Shown here: piece by piece, positions 23,404 to 32,672 of the stretch
Layout: the number at the start of each line of letters is the position of its first letter
How positions within the stretch are numbered: position 1 is the stretch's first letter
NCBI GenBank assembly: GCA_015143295.1
Contig: CM026559.1
Span: forward strand, 25,000,826 to 25,064,825
DNA: 64,000 nt
Reading direction: 5' to 3'
Source: Tetracentron sinense
Lineage: Eukaryota; Streptophyta; Magnoliopsida; Trochodendrales; Trochodendraceae
The notes under the pieces: model-generated
Told to the model about the DNA's origin: nothing
What the model saw: only the letters and a program-made list of their open reading frames with translations
Databases searched by the model: none
Program-made: the position numbers and the translations under genes

Positions 23404-25761
23404 TGTGAGGATTGGTTCATATTATAAAAACATTAGGAGGGCCGATCGATCGGCCAGGTTGCCATCGATCAATCATTGGCGGTGACTGATCGATCGGTCA
23501 AGGTGCGCTGATCGATCGGTGAAGCGCTGAGAATTTTTCTTAGTGCGGGATTTTTAGTATTGTATTGTTTTGGAAACTCCTATTGCGAGAGGAGACTTTC
23601 TAATTGTTTAGGACTCCGAGTTTAGATCTATAAATAAGGGATTATGTGTCTAGAGTTTGTTAAGGTCATGGTATGTGAAAAAGGTGAATATTTTAGGGCT
23701 CCCGGGGAGAGCGGGTTTGCTCTCGAGGAGAGCCCTAGTAGTTTTCATAGGAAGTGGGAGATAATAAAAAATGTTTAACCATACTAGGGCTTGGGAAAAA
23801 GGTTGAATGAATGATAGATAAGAATTGTTCTTAGGGTTCATTGAGAAGGTGACTGGAGTGGGTTGTACAAGGGGCTCTGAGCTTGGCTTGTGATTTAATC
23901 TAAGAGGAAAACAATATTGTACTGGGTTCTCAAGGTTTCTCTGAATAAAAAAGAAGCAATCGGATCTTGACCCGTGGATGTAGACAGGTCATTGCCGAAC
24001 CACGTATATCTCTTGTGTTTTCCCTTGTGTATGTATTTGCTATTCTTTTCCATCAGGTGTTATTGTATTATTTCTCCAACAATTGGTATCAGAGCCGCAA
24101 GTTTGTTTGGACAACTTTCTGTGGAAGAGTTTTAACAGAAAATGGGCTTCATTCTGCTGAAATAATGCAAGATGGAGGGATACTTTTGATATAATCTCAC
24201 AGTCTCCAATAGTATGGACATTTTTCTAATAAAATGGTTATTAGATTCAGGGGCTTCATTTGATGGAGTAGGTCGGACTTTAGGAGGTTAGCCAGTATCC
24301 CCATGTCGCGATGAAATCTAATTTCACTTGGACAGTGATACTCCCTGGACTGTTGTTACACAGCAGGAGGTAGAGTGATCAAAATAAATGGGAGAAAGCA
24401 TGAATCCTTAGTTTTGATGAAGGAGAAGAAATGTGGTTGTGTATCTCCTGGATGGAATACGGGCGTAGGTAGAGCTACTACGTGGTCTGCAGGAATCAGA
24501 TACCAGATATTATGCGGCGTGTAGAAAGCTCACCTAGGATCTCTTTTGTAGTCGAGGCAGAGAAGGATATTCTGGTGGGTTTCCAAAAGGATGTAGAAGG
24601 TGAAGTGCTTTTGGTGGAGAAGATGGGTCAATTTCCCCGTCTAGGGTTCTTCTAGAAAGGAGGACGGGTTTTCAGGATACACATGAATTTTGGTTAGGTT
24701 TTATTGAATCCAGGGAATGACTTGTCGGGGGGTTCGAGGGTGTGTGTAGCTGGTGGGTCTCTTTCGCATGGCTAGGCCAAAATTGTTGTTTGGTATGTCT
24801 CTTTCGCAGATGGTGTAAAGACGGGTATGTCAAAAAGTTGTTTGGTGGGTCTCCTTTGCAGATGATATAGAAACATGTATGGTAAAAGGTTGTTTGGTAG
24901 GTCTCTTTGCCAGATGGTGTAGAGACAGGTAAGCCAAACGGTTGTTTGCGGTATTTGCAAACAGGTTTGCGGTAATTATAAATGGGGTGATAGAATTTTG
25001 AGAGAGATTCTAGTTCGAGGTGGAGGAGCTCACAGATGTGGGTGACGCGATGTTCTACCTTGATGGTTTGCTTGATGATTAGCAAATTGACTCTCTTGGA
25101 ATCGGTGGTGTGACGGAATTCTCGTCAAGGTAGAGATTTGTGAGGATTAGCTCGTATTAGAAAAACATCATGAGGGTCGATCGATCAGCCAAGTAGGTGC
25201 CGATCAATCGGTGGTGGTGACCGATCGTTTGGTCAGGGTGCGCTGATCGGTCAGTGTAGTGCCGAGAATTTTTCTTGGTGCGGGATTTTTAGTCTTGTAT
25301 TATTTTGGAAACTCCTATTGCGAGAGGAGACTTTCTAATTGTCTAGGACTCCAAGTTTAGGTCTAAAAATAGCGGATTATGGGTGTAAGGGGAGAGCGGA
25401 TTTACTCTCCGGGAGAGCTCTGGTAGTTGCATAGAGAGAGATAATAGAAAGAGTTTAAGCATACTAGAGCTTGAAAAAAAGGTTGAAGGGATGATAGATA
25501 TGGATTGTTCTTAGGGTTCATTGAGAATGTGACTTGAGTGAGTTATATAAGGGGCTTTGGACTTGAGTTGAGATTTAATCTGAGAGAAGAACAATATTGT
25601 ATTGAGTTCTAAAGGTTTCTCTTAATAAAGAAGAAACAATCTGATCTTGACCCGTGGATGTAGGCATATTATTGCCGAACCACGTATATCTCTTGTGTTT
25701 TTCCTTGTGTGTATGTTTGTTTATTATTTTTCGTCGGTGTTATTTTGTTATTTCTCCAACA
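23404..25761 (+). mobile_element. Non-autonomous LTR retrotransposon (2,358 bp) with 5 bp target duplication CAGAA
   Basis: LTRs 23404-24081 and 25139-25761 start TGTGAGG and end CTCCAACA. CAGAA flanks the element at 23399-23403 and 25762-25766. The primer-binding site TTGGTATCAGAGC follows the left LTR, giving plus orientation, the same as the host gene. The 1,057 bp interior has no gag or pol motif, so movement would need proteins from another element. The LTRs differ by several indels and many substitutions, so this is not a recent insertion. No strong polypurine tract is seen before the right LTR. Confidence 0.88.
24752..24948 (+). repeat. 52 bp tandem repeat inside the intronic LTR element
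   Basis: Units starting GGTnnGTCTC lie at 24792, 24844 and 24896, exactly 52 bp apart, after a shorter partial unit at 24752. Each has a TTGCAGATG-like middle and ends in GTTGTTT. Confidence 0.8.
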
Positions 25762-25929
25762 CAGAAATTATAAAAATATCCAATAAGATATAAATATAAG
25801 ATGATTAGTTTCAACAAATTATAAATAAATATATTTTATATAATAGATACTTCTGAGAGAATCTTTCATAGAGTCTGATTTAGGGGGAAATTTTTTTTTG
25901 ACCTTTATAAAAATTGCTTTGGAAAAATT

Positions 25930-26330
25930 GCATTGGTGGTCCGTCCAAAAAAACACTTCTGTAGGTCCCTCCAAGGCAATTCCAATCCCGATGGTCCGTT
26001 TTCCACTTGAAAAAAAATAAGAATGGCCGTTGCAAAGTATTTTAAATGTTTACTAAAACGTTAGCATGATTATGGGTTACATTGGGAAGCAATGCTTGCC
26101 CTAATTGGTAGTGTGTAACATCACTTGTTTGGTGTGGGATCCGTGAAGGTGTCCTTTTCTAATTTGGGATATATACTAATCCTACTAATCAGTGAATGCA
26201 AAAAGACCTACTGACTAAAAACTGCGAAAAAAGAAAAGAAAAGTTGTTTTAGCCAGCAATATAATGACCAATTCGGAGTTAATTAACAAAATGTAAAAAT
26301 ATCCAATAAGATATAAAAAAAAATAAGATG
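25930..26330 (+). repeat. Intronic segmental duplication, copy B
   Basis: Partner of 22629-23398. It keeps the uninterrupted sequence TACTAAAACGTTAGCATGAT at the place where copy A carries a MITE, so it shows the empty site. The AAAATATCCAATAAGATATA block is also present at 25773, next to the LTR element's right flank. Confidence 0.8.
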
Positions 26331-26530
26331 ATTAGTTTTGAAAAATTATGGATAAATATATGTCATATATTATATATTTATAAGATAATCTTTCAAAGTG
26401 TCTGATTCGCAAAAAAAAATTGACCTTAGTAAAAAATCTAGATTAAAAAAAAATCTAGATTAATTCACGTTTTACTTAAGAATGTTTTGGTAGTTCCTAC
26501 TCATGTGGTTAAACTGTGACTGTAACACAG

Positions 26531-27401
26531 CTACCGCTGGACGTGAAGACGAACCTCTCAATTTCATTTCAGGGATGTCCGGATTTCGCATTGGGGATTT
26601 GCCAGAGGGAATTGTCGCTGGAGAAGTGGACTCACCCTTCTCGAACATGCTACATCGAATGGGCCAGATGTTGCCACGTGCTGCTGCGGTCACAATTAAT
26701 TCCTTTGAAGAAGTGAACCCTACCATCACTGATGATCTCAAGTCAAAGTTCCAAAAGTTCCTCACTGTGGGACCCTTTTCAGTCATGTCCTCGCAACCAT
26801 CGGATCCTGATCTGAGCGGATGCCTATCGTGGTTGGACGGACAAAAGCAGCCTCTGTGGCATACATAGGGTTCGGTACAATGACTAATCCACCACCCCAG
26901 GAGCAAGCAGCCTTGGCAGAAGCCCTTGAAGCGAGTGGGGTCCAATTTCTGTGGTCCCTCAAGGACAGTTTAAAGGTGAGTTTGCCAGATGGATTCCTAG
27001 AGAGGACCAAGGGAAGGGGAAAGGTAGTATCGTGGGCCCCACAGTCGCGGGTCCTGGCCCACAGCGCGGTTGGTGTTTTTGTAACACATTGTGGTTGGAG
27101 CTCGGTGTTCGAGAGTGTCATGGGTGGGGTACCAATGATCTGCCGTCCATTTTTCGGGGATCAAAGGTTGAACGGACGGATGGTCGCAGAAGTGTGGGGA
27201 ATTGGGGTGGGAATAGAAGGCGGGATTTTCACTATAGATGGAATGATGAGGGGTCTGGATCTAGTCTTGTATGAGGAAAAAGGGAAGAAAATGAGAGAGA
27301 AACTTGGGGCCCTTAAAAAGCTTATGGAAAAGGCTGTTGGGCCCAAAGGGAGCTCTTCTGAAAATTTCAAAACTCTCTTGGAGCTAATCTCTACTCTCTA
27401 G
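26531..27401 (+). CDS. UGT78-type glycosyltransferase, exon 2 (PSPG/UDP-sugar domain), with frameshift
   Basis: Begins after the acceptor AACACAG at 26524-26530 and completes the split codon as Ala. The first frame runs through ISGMSGFRIGDLPEG and NSFEEVNPT to WLDGQK, then stops at 26868. The family reading resumes one base off at about 26850 with ASVAYIGFGT and continues to the stop at 27399-27401. The 44-residue PSPG box runs from Trp340 (WAPQ) to Gln383 (GDQ). Position 362 is Ser (HCGWSS) where family members have Asn, which contacts the nucleotide sugar. C-terminal GPKGSSSENFKTLLELI is typical. Confidence 0.85.
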
Positions 27402-27512
27402 GTGTAGAACAGTTAGATGTGCGTGTAATAAAGGGCCAGGACTTTTGCTCTTAAATAGTCTCTTGGTTGGAATTAATGAAGTTTATCTTAGTTAGGTTTG
27501 TAATAAAAATAT
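27402..27512 (+). other. 3' flank of the UGT78 gene
   Basis: Contains AATAAA at 27427-27432 and a second TAATAAAA near 27501-27508, plausible polyadenylation signals. Confidence 0.4.
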
Positions 27513-27566
27513 AAAAGCAGATGACAAAAGCTATTGGCCAAGGGAGCCCTAAAGAAAATTTCAATG
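27513..27566 (+). pseudogene. UGT78 C-terminal fragment
   Basis: The sequence AAAAGCAGATGACAAAAGCT through AAAGAAAATTTCAA aligns with the last 20 codons of the adjacent gene (KAVGPKGSSSENF region) with substitutions and small gaps. It is followed by TTTGTAATAAAA, also seen after the main gene. It is a remnant of a tandem paralogue or a local duplication. Confidence 0.6.
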
Positions 27567-28585
27567 TGGTTTGTAATAAAAGTCTAAATGTACTATATGT
27601 TTCTTAAAAGCAATAATTATTGATAGGGCAAAAATATTAATAATAAATAAATTAGTCTTAGCCAATGATGACCAATTAAATACACATTGTACATTATAAT
27701 GTTGAGTGAGTTTCTTCATCCATCCAGTACTCGTGTTATTTTGTCACTTATGATATATATATGGTTACTAATTTTGAAAGGTAAGTATTCATTTGAAATA
27801 AAATTTTATAATTTATTATTCAACTGCAGAGAACATTGGTGCTTGGGTTAATCCTTCAAAGAATATCTTCAGTATACTAGTTGGATCTATTACAAAAACG
27901 CATATTAGCACGTTCATAAATTTAAAAAGTCTTCAATGAGTAAATAATTTCTTCCCTTTGTACATTTTACGTCTATATTTATGTTTTATACTACCTTTAT
28001 CTAATTGATAAAATTATTGTTGGAAATGACAATTGCATTCAAGGCGAGTCGTTTGAAAGGCAAGCACAGACTCACAAAAACAATATTTAAAATATTAAAG
28101 TAAAGACATTAATTAGTCATTCTATTTGTTATTTCAGCTACCATTACTATTAAACATAACTGACAATCTGTTCATTATCTTTTTCTATAGTGTCTCAAAG
28201 AAAATGATAGCTGAGAATGTACTTACTACACCATGTTGTACCTAAAAGACATTATCACCAACAATGAATAAAAATACAATGACAAGATTATTGATTGTTT
28301 TGATAAGAGTGATAAATACTTGAGAAGTGTATGTGCTCTGATCAGACTTTAAACAAATTGTTGTTATTTAATATAAAAACAAAATTTGTTATTGTTATTA
28401 ATGAAGATATAGTTTAATATTATTTTATTGATGAATAAATAAATTTTATTATCCGATTTGAAATTCAAAGTGTATTATATTTGAAAGTTGGTGTGTGAAT
28501 GAATGTTTTACTTTATTTATATAGATATTTAAGAGTTCTTGTGATGAGTTATAAGTGGTAGGCATAGTATGAAGAATGATTTTGT
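27567..28585. other. AT-rich non-coding stretch
   Basis: No ORF or element boundary is recognisable. It may include the left part of the CACTA-type element whose right end is at 29000, but a matching left terminus was not found. Confidence 0.3.
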
Positions 28586-29000
28586 CTGATAAAGTAAATG
28601 GAGGAAGATTACGGTTACAAACACCGGTAATTTTTAATTAAGATACGATCACCGTTACATTTGAAACTATGATCTTTTTTCACTACACAATTTATATTTG
28701 AAAAGTTTAATCTCATATATTAATTATACAATCATGACTAATATTTGTGATCTTTTTTATTAATGCAATCATTGTTTCGATTAGGACCGTGATCTTAAGT
28801 TCTCCTTAAAATGTCCTAATTTTATAATGTTTAATTTCGGTTAATTTACATCAATAATCACTGATAAATAATCATGATTATTTCTTTGGCATTCAATTAG
28901 GTGCTGAAAGATCACAATTGTCTCTGCTCGTGATAACCGTGATTAATAACTTATGATTACAGATACAAAACCGTGATAGATAAGCCGATTTTTACTAGTG
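28586..29000. mobile_element. Right end of a CACTA-type transposon
   Basis: Read on the minus strand the terminus is CACTAGTAAAAATCGGCTTA. Subterminal CCGTGAT / ATCACGGTT words repeat at least five times over the last 400 bp, the usual CACTA transposase-binding architecture. The right flank begins GTGGGGTAC, which is UGT78 coding sequence. The left end is not identified, so the length is unknown. Confidence 0.6.
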
Positions 29001-29161
29001 GTGGGGTACTAATGATTTGTCGCCCGATTTTAGTTTAACTTGTATATGGTCATAATGGTGTGGTAAATTGGGGGTGGGGATCAAATGCGGAGAGTTTTCA
29101 TGAGTGATGGAAAAATGAGGGCTCTCACATGTGATGGAACAATGAGGGGCTCTCAGTTAGG
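29001..29161 (+). pseudogene. UGT78 exon 2 fragment truncated by a CACTA insertion
   Basis: GGGGTACTAATGATTTGTCG and the following AATTGGGGGTGGGGATC match the GGVPMICRP...GIGVGI part of the nearby gene (27124-27260). Stops and indels occur within 40 codons. It runs to the border of the next LTR element at 29167. The 5' part of this copy was displaced by the CACTA element ending at 29000. With 27513-27566 it shows that UGT78 was once duplicated here. Confidence 0.7.
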
Positions 29162-29329
29162 TTTGTTGTAACGATTAGGATTTTCAGAATAAAATCCTGG
29201 GCTAGAATGACCATTAATTAAATAGAATTGATTAAAGATTAATATTTATAAATATTAGGGTGTCACTTTCCCCAAATTGGAATCTGTAAAATTCCGGGAA
29301 AGTGTTTGAGTGTAATTACTGGTTTTGGT

Positions 29330-30020
29330 TATTGGATCGGTGTCTGATATTTGCTGGTAAAACAAGGAAATACCCACGCGGTATTCTCACAGGGTGTGTC
29401 GGCCTACTGCTTGGGCAGCTAGTAGTCCTGTCGGCTACTTCACTTGTTGAATTCACAATACCGCGACACGTCTTGTACCTGAAATACAGGGAAACCGCGG
29501 GTTTGAATTTGTGTTGGTATTTGGTGTTTACTGATAAAACCCAGCGTTTTTCCTTGAAAATCTCACACTACGTGCTGATCTGCTATCTGTATGACTACTT
29601 GTCATGTCTGCTCCGCCACGCATCGATTCGCGAAACCACAGAGCCTCATACTTAACTAAACCAGAAAATCCACGAGATTTGAAAATTGTGTAGGTGCGTA
29701 GTGTTTATCAGTAAAACCCAGTATTTTTCTTCAAAACTCATCACCGTGTGTCAGTCAGCTGTCTGGACAACTATTTTTCGTTTCGGTCCTATTGCACGTT
29801 GAACCGCGAAACCGCGGCATGTTTAGTACCCAAAACCAGGAATTTTGTAGGTTTTGTAATTTTCTTCCGAACTTAGTGTTTACCGTCAAAATTCAATATT
29901 TTTCTCTGAAATTCGCGTAGCAGGTGTCAGACTGCCCCTAGTATGGTCACCTGTCATATCAACACCGTCGCGCATCATCTTGCGAAGTTACGGGGTCCTG
30001 TATGTGAAAAACCAGGGATT
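29330..30020 (+). repeat. About four diverged 175-185 bp tandem repeats
   Basis: A pattern (TTTACTGATAAAACCCAG, then a GTGTCAG-like block, then CTACTTGTCA, then GCGAAACCGCGG and AACCAGGGA) recurs with starts near 29345, 29527, 29705 and 29878. The units are strongly diverged, so the array is old. It occupies the promoter-distal part of the LTR. Confidence 0.6.
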
Positions 30021-30057
30021 CGCCGGAAATTGATCAAAAGGTCAAACAATCAAAGGA

Positions 30058-30125
30058 CCATGACATCACCATGGTGACATCACCACCATGACATCACCAT
30101 AGTGACCTCACCATGACATCATCAC
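30058..30125 (+). promoter_or_regulatory. Cluster of five TGACATCA-type motifs upstream of a TATA box
   Basis: CCATGACATCACC, GGTGACATCACC, CCATGACATCACC, AGTGACCTCACC and CCATGACATCATC follow one another in about 68 bp, ending 10 bp before the TATA box. TGACATCA resembles bZIP-type (CRE/as-1-like) half-sites. A role as LTR enhancer is inferred, not shown. Confidence 0.5.
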
Positions 30126-30134
30126 TCCAAGAGG

Positions 30135-30145
30135 TTTATATAAAG
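30135..30145 (+). promoter_or_regulatory. TATA box of the LTR-like element
   Basis: TTTATATAAAG, followed 30-40 bp later by a C/T-rich stretch suited to transcription initiation, then a (GA)n tract near 30213-30240. Confidence 0.55.
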
Positions 30146-30684
30146 ACCCCTCCCCCTCATTTCTCCTTCATCACCGAGAGACACCCCCTCTTTGTGTGTT
30201 GCTCACGGTTCTAGAGAGAGAGAGAGAGGAGAGAGAGTGAGTTAGAGGGAAAAAGTAGAGAGAGAGGGTCTACCTTGGAGTTTGTCGACGCTCCGGACGT
30301 ATCTACGACATTCTTTTCACTATCCGGAGTCTCCTTTCGAATGTAGGAGGTAAAATCACCTTCCCTCTTCTCTATTTTTTCGTTTATTTATAATTTTTTT
30401 AATGTTGAATGGTTTATCATGATGTGGTGTGGATGAAGAAAGGTTCAGAGACCCATAGTGATGTATGTGGAATGGATGGAGATGCGTAGAAATTGAGCAG
30501 AGGTGGTAGACCTCTGTTTCAGGCTTAACAACTTGAAATTTTGGCTCAGCGATCGATGTTGCAATCGATTGGCTTGCACTGGCAATTGATTGCTAGTGTG
30601 ACCAGTTTAGGGATTTGATAAGAATTATGATCGGACCCTTTGGGAAGCTTGGTTTGGCTATCTTAAAGTGTGGTGATGTACCCT

Positions 30685-30850
30685 TTGGTGATGTGATGTC
30701 ATTTGGACACCTGTAAGGCGATGGAAAGGTCCATTGACCTGGTAAAGTTCTATCTCGGAATGATCCTTGTATGATGTGATGTTGTATGAACGCTTGTAAG
30801 GTGATAGAAAGTCCATTGGCCTGGTAAAGTTCACATGGGACGATATAACC
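30685..30850 (+). repeat. Diverged tandem duplication, period about 84 bp
   Basis: GATGTGATGTCATTTGGACA...GGTAAAGTTC and GATGTGATGTTGTATGAACG...GGTAAAGTTC are two copies of one unit. Confidence 0.7.
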
Positions 30851-31200
30851 TCGGATTTGGTCAATGGGTGCGAGGCTCAACTGGTTCAATTATTCAAAGC
30901 ATGGCTTGGATTAATTGAGGATTTTATACGGTTAGAAAACTTAACATGTGTTAAACGTTGTTTGTGGTTCCTCTTTGGCCAGGTCAGGAGAGGCGATATC
31001 TATTAAGAGTCGGGGTTCCTCTGTGACTGATAGTCGGGAGAGTTAGGGTGTCATTGGTTCTATGGACAGAAGGTTTTATTGGGTCTACGGACCTATGGAT
31101 GAATTGAGTTTTTGAACACAAGCATGTTACCTTAAGGGGAGAATTAACCTGTGTCGGTAGGTATGTACCGAATAGAGATTGTGATGATATAAGTTGGTTG

Positions 31201-31900
31201 TGTTGTCTGATCAAGATGCTGTGAGGACGAGGTCCCCACCGTGGCAGAGTTAGATGGTTGTGTTTTCTGATAGAGATGTCGTGAGGACAAGATCCCCATT
31301 GTGGCTGGGTCAGATGGTTGTATTGTCTAATAGAGATGTCATGAGGATAAAATCCCGACCGTGGCTGAGTTAGATGGTTGTGTTGTCTGATAAAGATGTC
31401 GTGGGGACGAGGTCCCCACCGTGGTTGAGTTAGATGGTTGTGTTGTCTGATAGAGATGTCTTGAGGATGAGGTCTCCATCGTGACTGAGTCAAATGGTTG
31501 TGTTGTCTGATAGAGATGCCATGAGGACGAGGTCTTCATCGTAGCTGAGTCAGATGGTTGTGTTATCTGATAGAGATGCCTTGAGGACGAGGTTCCCATC
31601 ATGGCTGATTTAGATGGTTGTGTTGTCTGATAGAGATGTCGTGAGGATGAGGTCCCCACTGTGGCTGAGTCAGATGATTGTGTTGTCTGATAGAAATCTA
31701 GTGAGGATGAGGTCCCTACCGTGGCCGTGTTAGATGGTTGTGTTGTCTGATAGAGATGTTGCGAGGATGAGGCCCCCACTGTGGCTAAGTCAGATGGTTG
31801 TGTTGTTTGATAGAGATCCTGTGAGGACGAGGTCCCCACTGTGGCTGACTTAGATGGTTGTTGTCTCTGATTAGATATGTCGTGAGGGCAAGTACCCCAT
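31201..31900 (+). repeat. 60 bp minisatellite, 11 full units plus a partial
   Basis: Units of exactly 60 bp start at 31201, 31261 and so on to 31801, each beginning TGTTGTCTGATAGAGATG and centred on GAGGACGAGGTCCCCACC. A diverged partial unit follows at 31861. Units differ by a few substitutions and no indels. Confidence 0.95.
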
Positions 31901-32672
31901 AGTGATTGAGATCAGGAAGGAATGTTTGCAAATGAGTAAAGGCCCATGTTTTGTATTGAGTACTGATTCAAGATATGTTTGCAAGCGGGTGAAGGCCCGG
32001 GGTTTTGTATTGAGTACAAGTACTTAGGGTTGAGTAGAGTATGAGGACTCAAAGTTTGTTTTAATTGAGTGTAGACCCAGTCGGTTAACAGTTGAGTTGA
32101 AAACTCAAGAGTAAAGACTTAAGGGGCTAGGCCCAGTTAATAGAGTCAAAGGATGCAAAGGTGAAACATGGTAGATTGCCTATGATGGTAACCTGGTTTT
32201 GTGAGCACCGTTGATATTGGATGAACAATTAAAATGAAAAACATTAAGGGGTTAAAGACCCCAGAATATAGTTAAATAGCCCTGGGTGACCTTGGGTCAT
32301 GATTCATGATATTGTTACTGCTTTATTATTCTACATATTATTATAATATGAGAATTGAACTGTACTGTATATTGTGATTTGTTGGGTACTATGTGGAAAA
32401 TAGTTTAGATGGACTGTGGATTTTATTGAGCTTCATAGCTCACTGAATTTTCATGTCAGTAGATTTGATGCTGTTATCCAGAGAATAGAAGGTCCTAAAG
32501 AACGATTAAAGTTTAGAAGGACCACCGTATCAAGTGAAGGTAATGCATTTGCTTATGATGGCCAGTTGTTATTGCTTATATAAGCTCATAATAAAAGTTC
32601 AAAATTCCCACATTTTTGTAGGCAAAGTCTTCCGTTGCATGGTAATGACGATCAACATGACCTCTTGAATCT

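Larger units (their letters stand above)
21024..27401 (+). pseudogene. UGT78-type flavonoid/anthocyanidin 3-O-glycosyltransferase, frameshifted
   Basis: Two exons (21024-21537 and 26531-27401) around a 4,993 bp phase-1 intron at the usual UGT78 intron position. Members of this family transfer a sugar from a UDP-sugar to the 3-hydroxyl of anthocyanidins or flavonols in the cytosol. The joined product would be about 461 residues, normal for the family. A single base is missing near 26848 between the WLDGQK and SVAYIGFGT motifs, so translation stops at 26868 before the sugar-nucleotide site. The PSPG box also has Ser instead of the near-invariant Asn after HCGW. Everything else is well conserved, so the loss is recent or the missing base is a sequencing error. 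Best guess is a young pseudogene; the substrate cannot be inferred. Confidence 0.85.
29167..32672 (+). mobile_element. LTR-like element (solo LTR or non-autonomous), repeat-rich
   Basis: Begins TGTAACGATTAGG just after UGT78 sequence. A plus-strand TATA box (TTTATATAAAG, 30135-30145) followed by a pyrimidine-rich then GA-rich leader marks a promoter, as expected for an LTR. No gag or pol motif is present. The minus-strand open frames at 30984-31839 arise because the 60 bp repeat is a multiple of three. The right end must precede the Tat LTR at 32673. A TTTGT at 29162-29166 may match TTTGT near 32620, but this was not secured. Confidence 0.5.

Noticed and set aside
24672-25085. 137-codon minus-strand ORF in the intronic LTR element as a captured gene
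   Set aside because: It overlaps the 52 bp tandem repeat and runs antisense to the element; repeated TKQ/HLR words reflect the repeat.
30984-31839. Long minus-strand reading frames with repeated YQTTQPS words
   Set aside because: They are produced by a 60 bp (20-codon) non-coding repeat that happens to lack stops; there is no independent sign of coding.
31201-31860. Regular 60 bp repeats suggestive of a CRISPR array
   Set aside because: The units are contiguous with no unique spacers, in plant retroelement sequence; this is a minisatellite.
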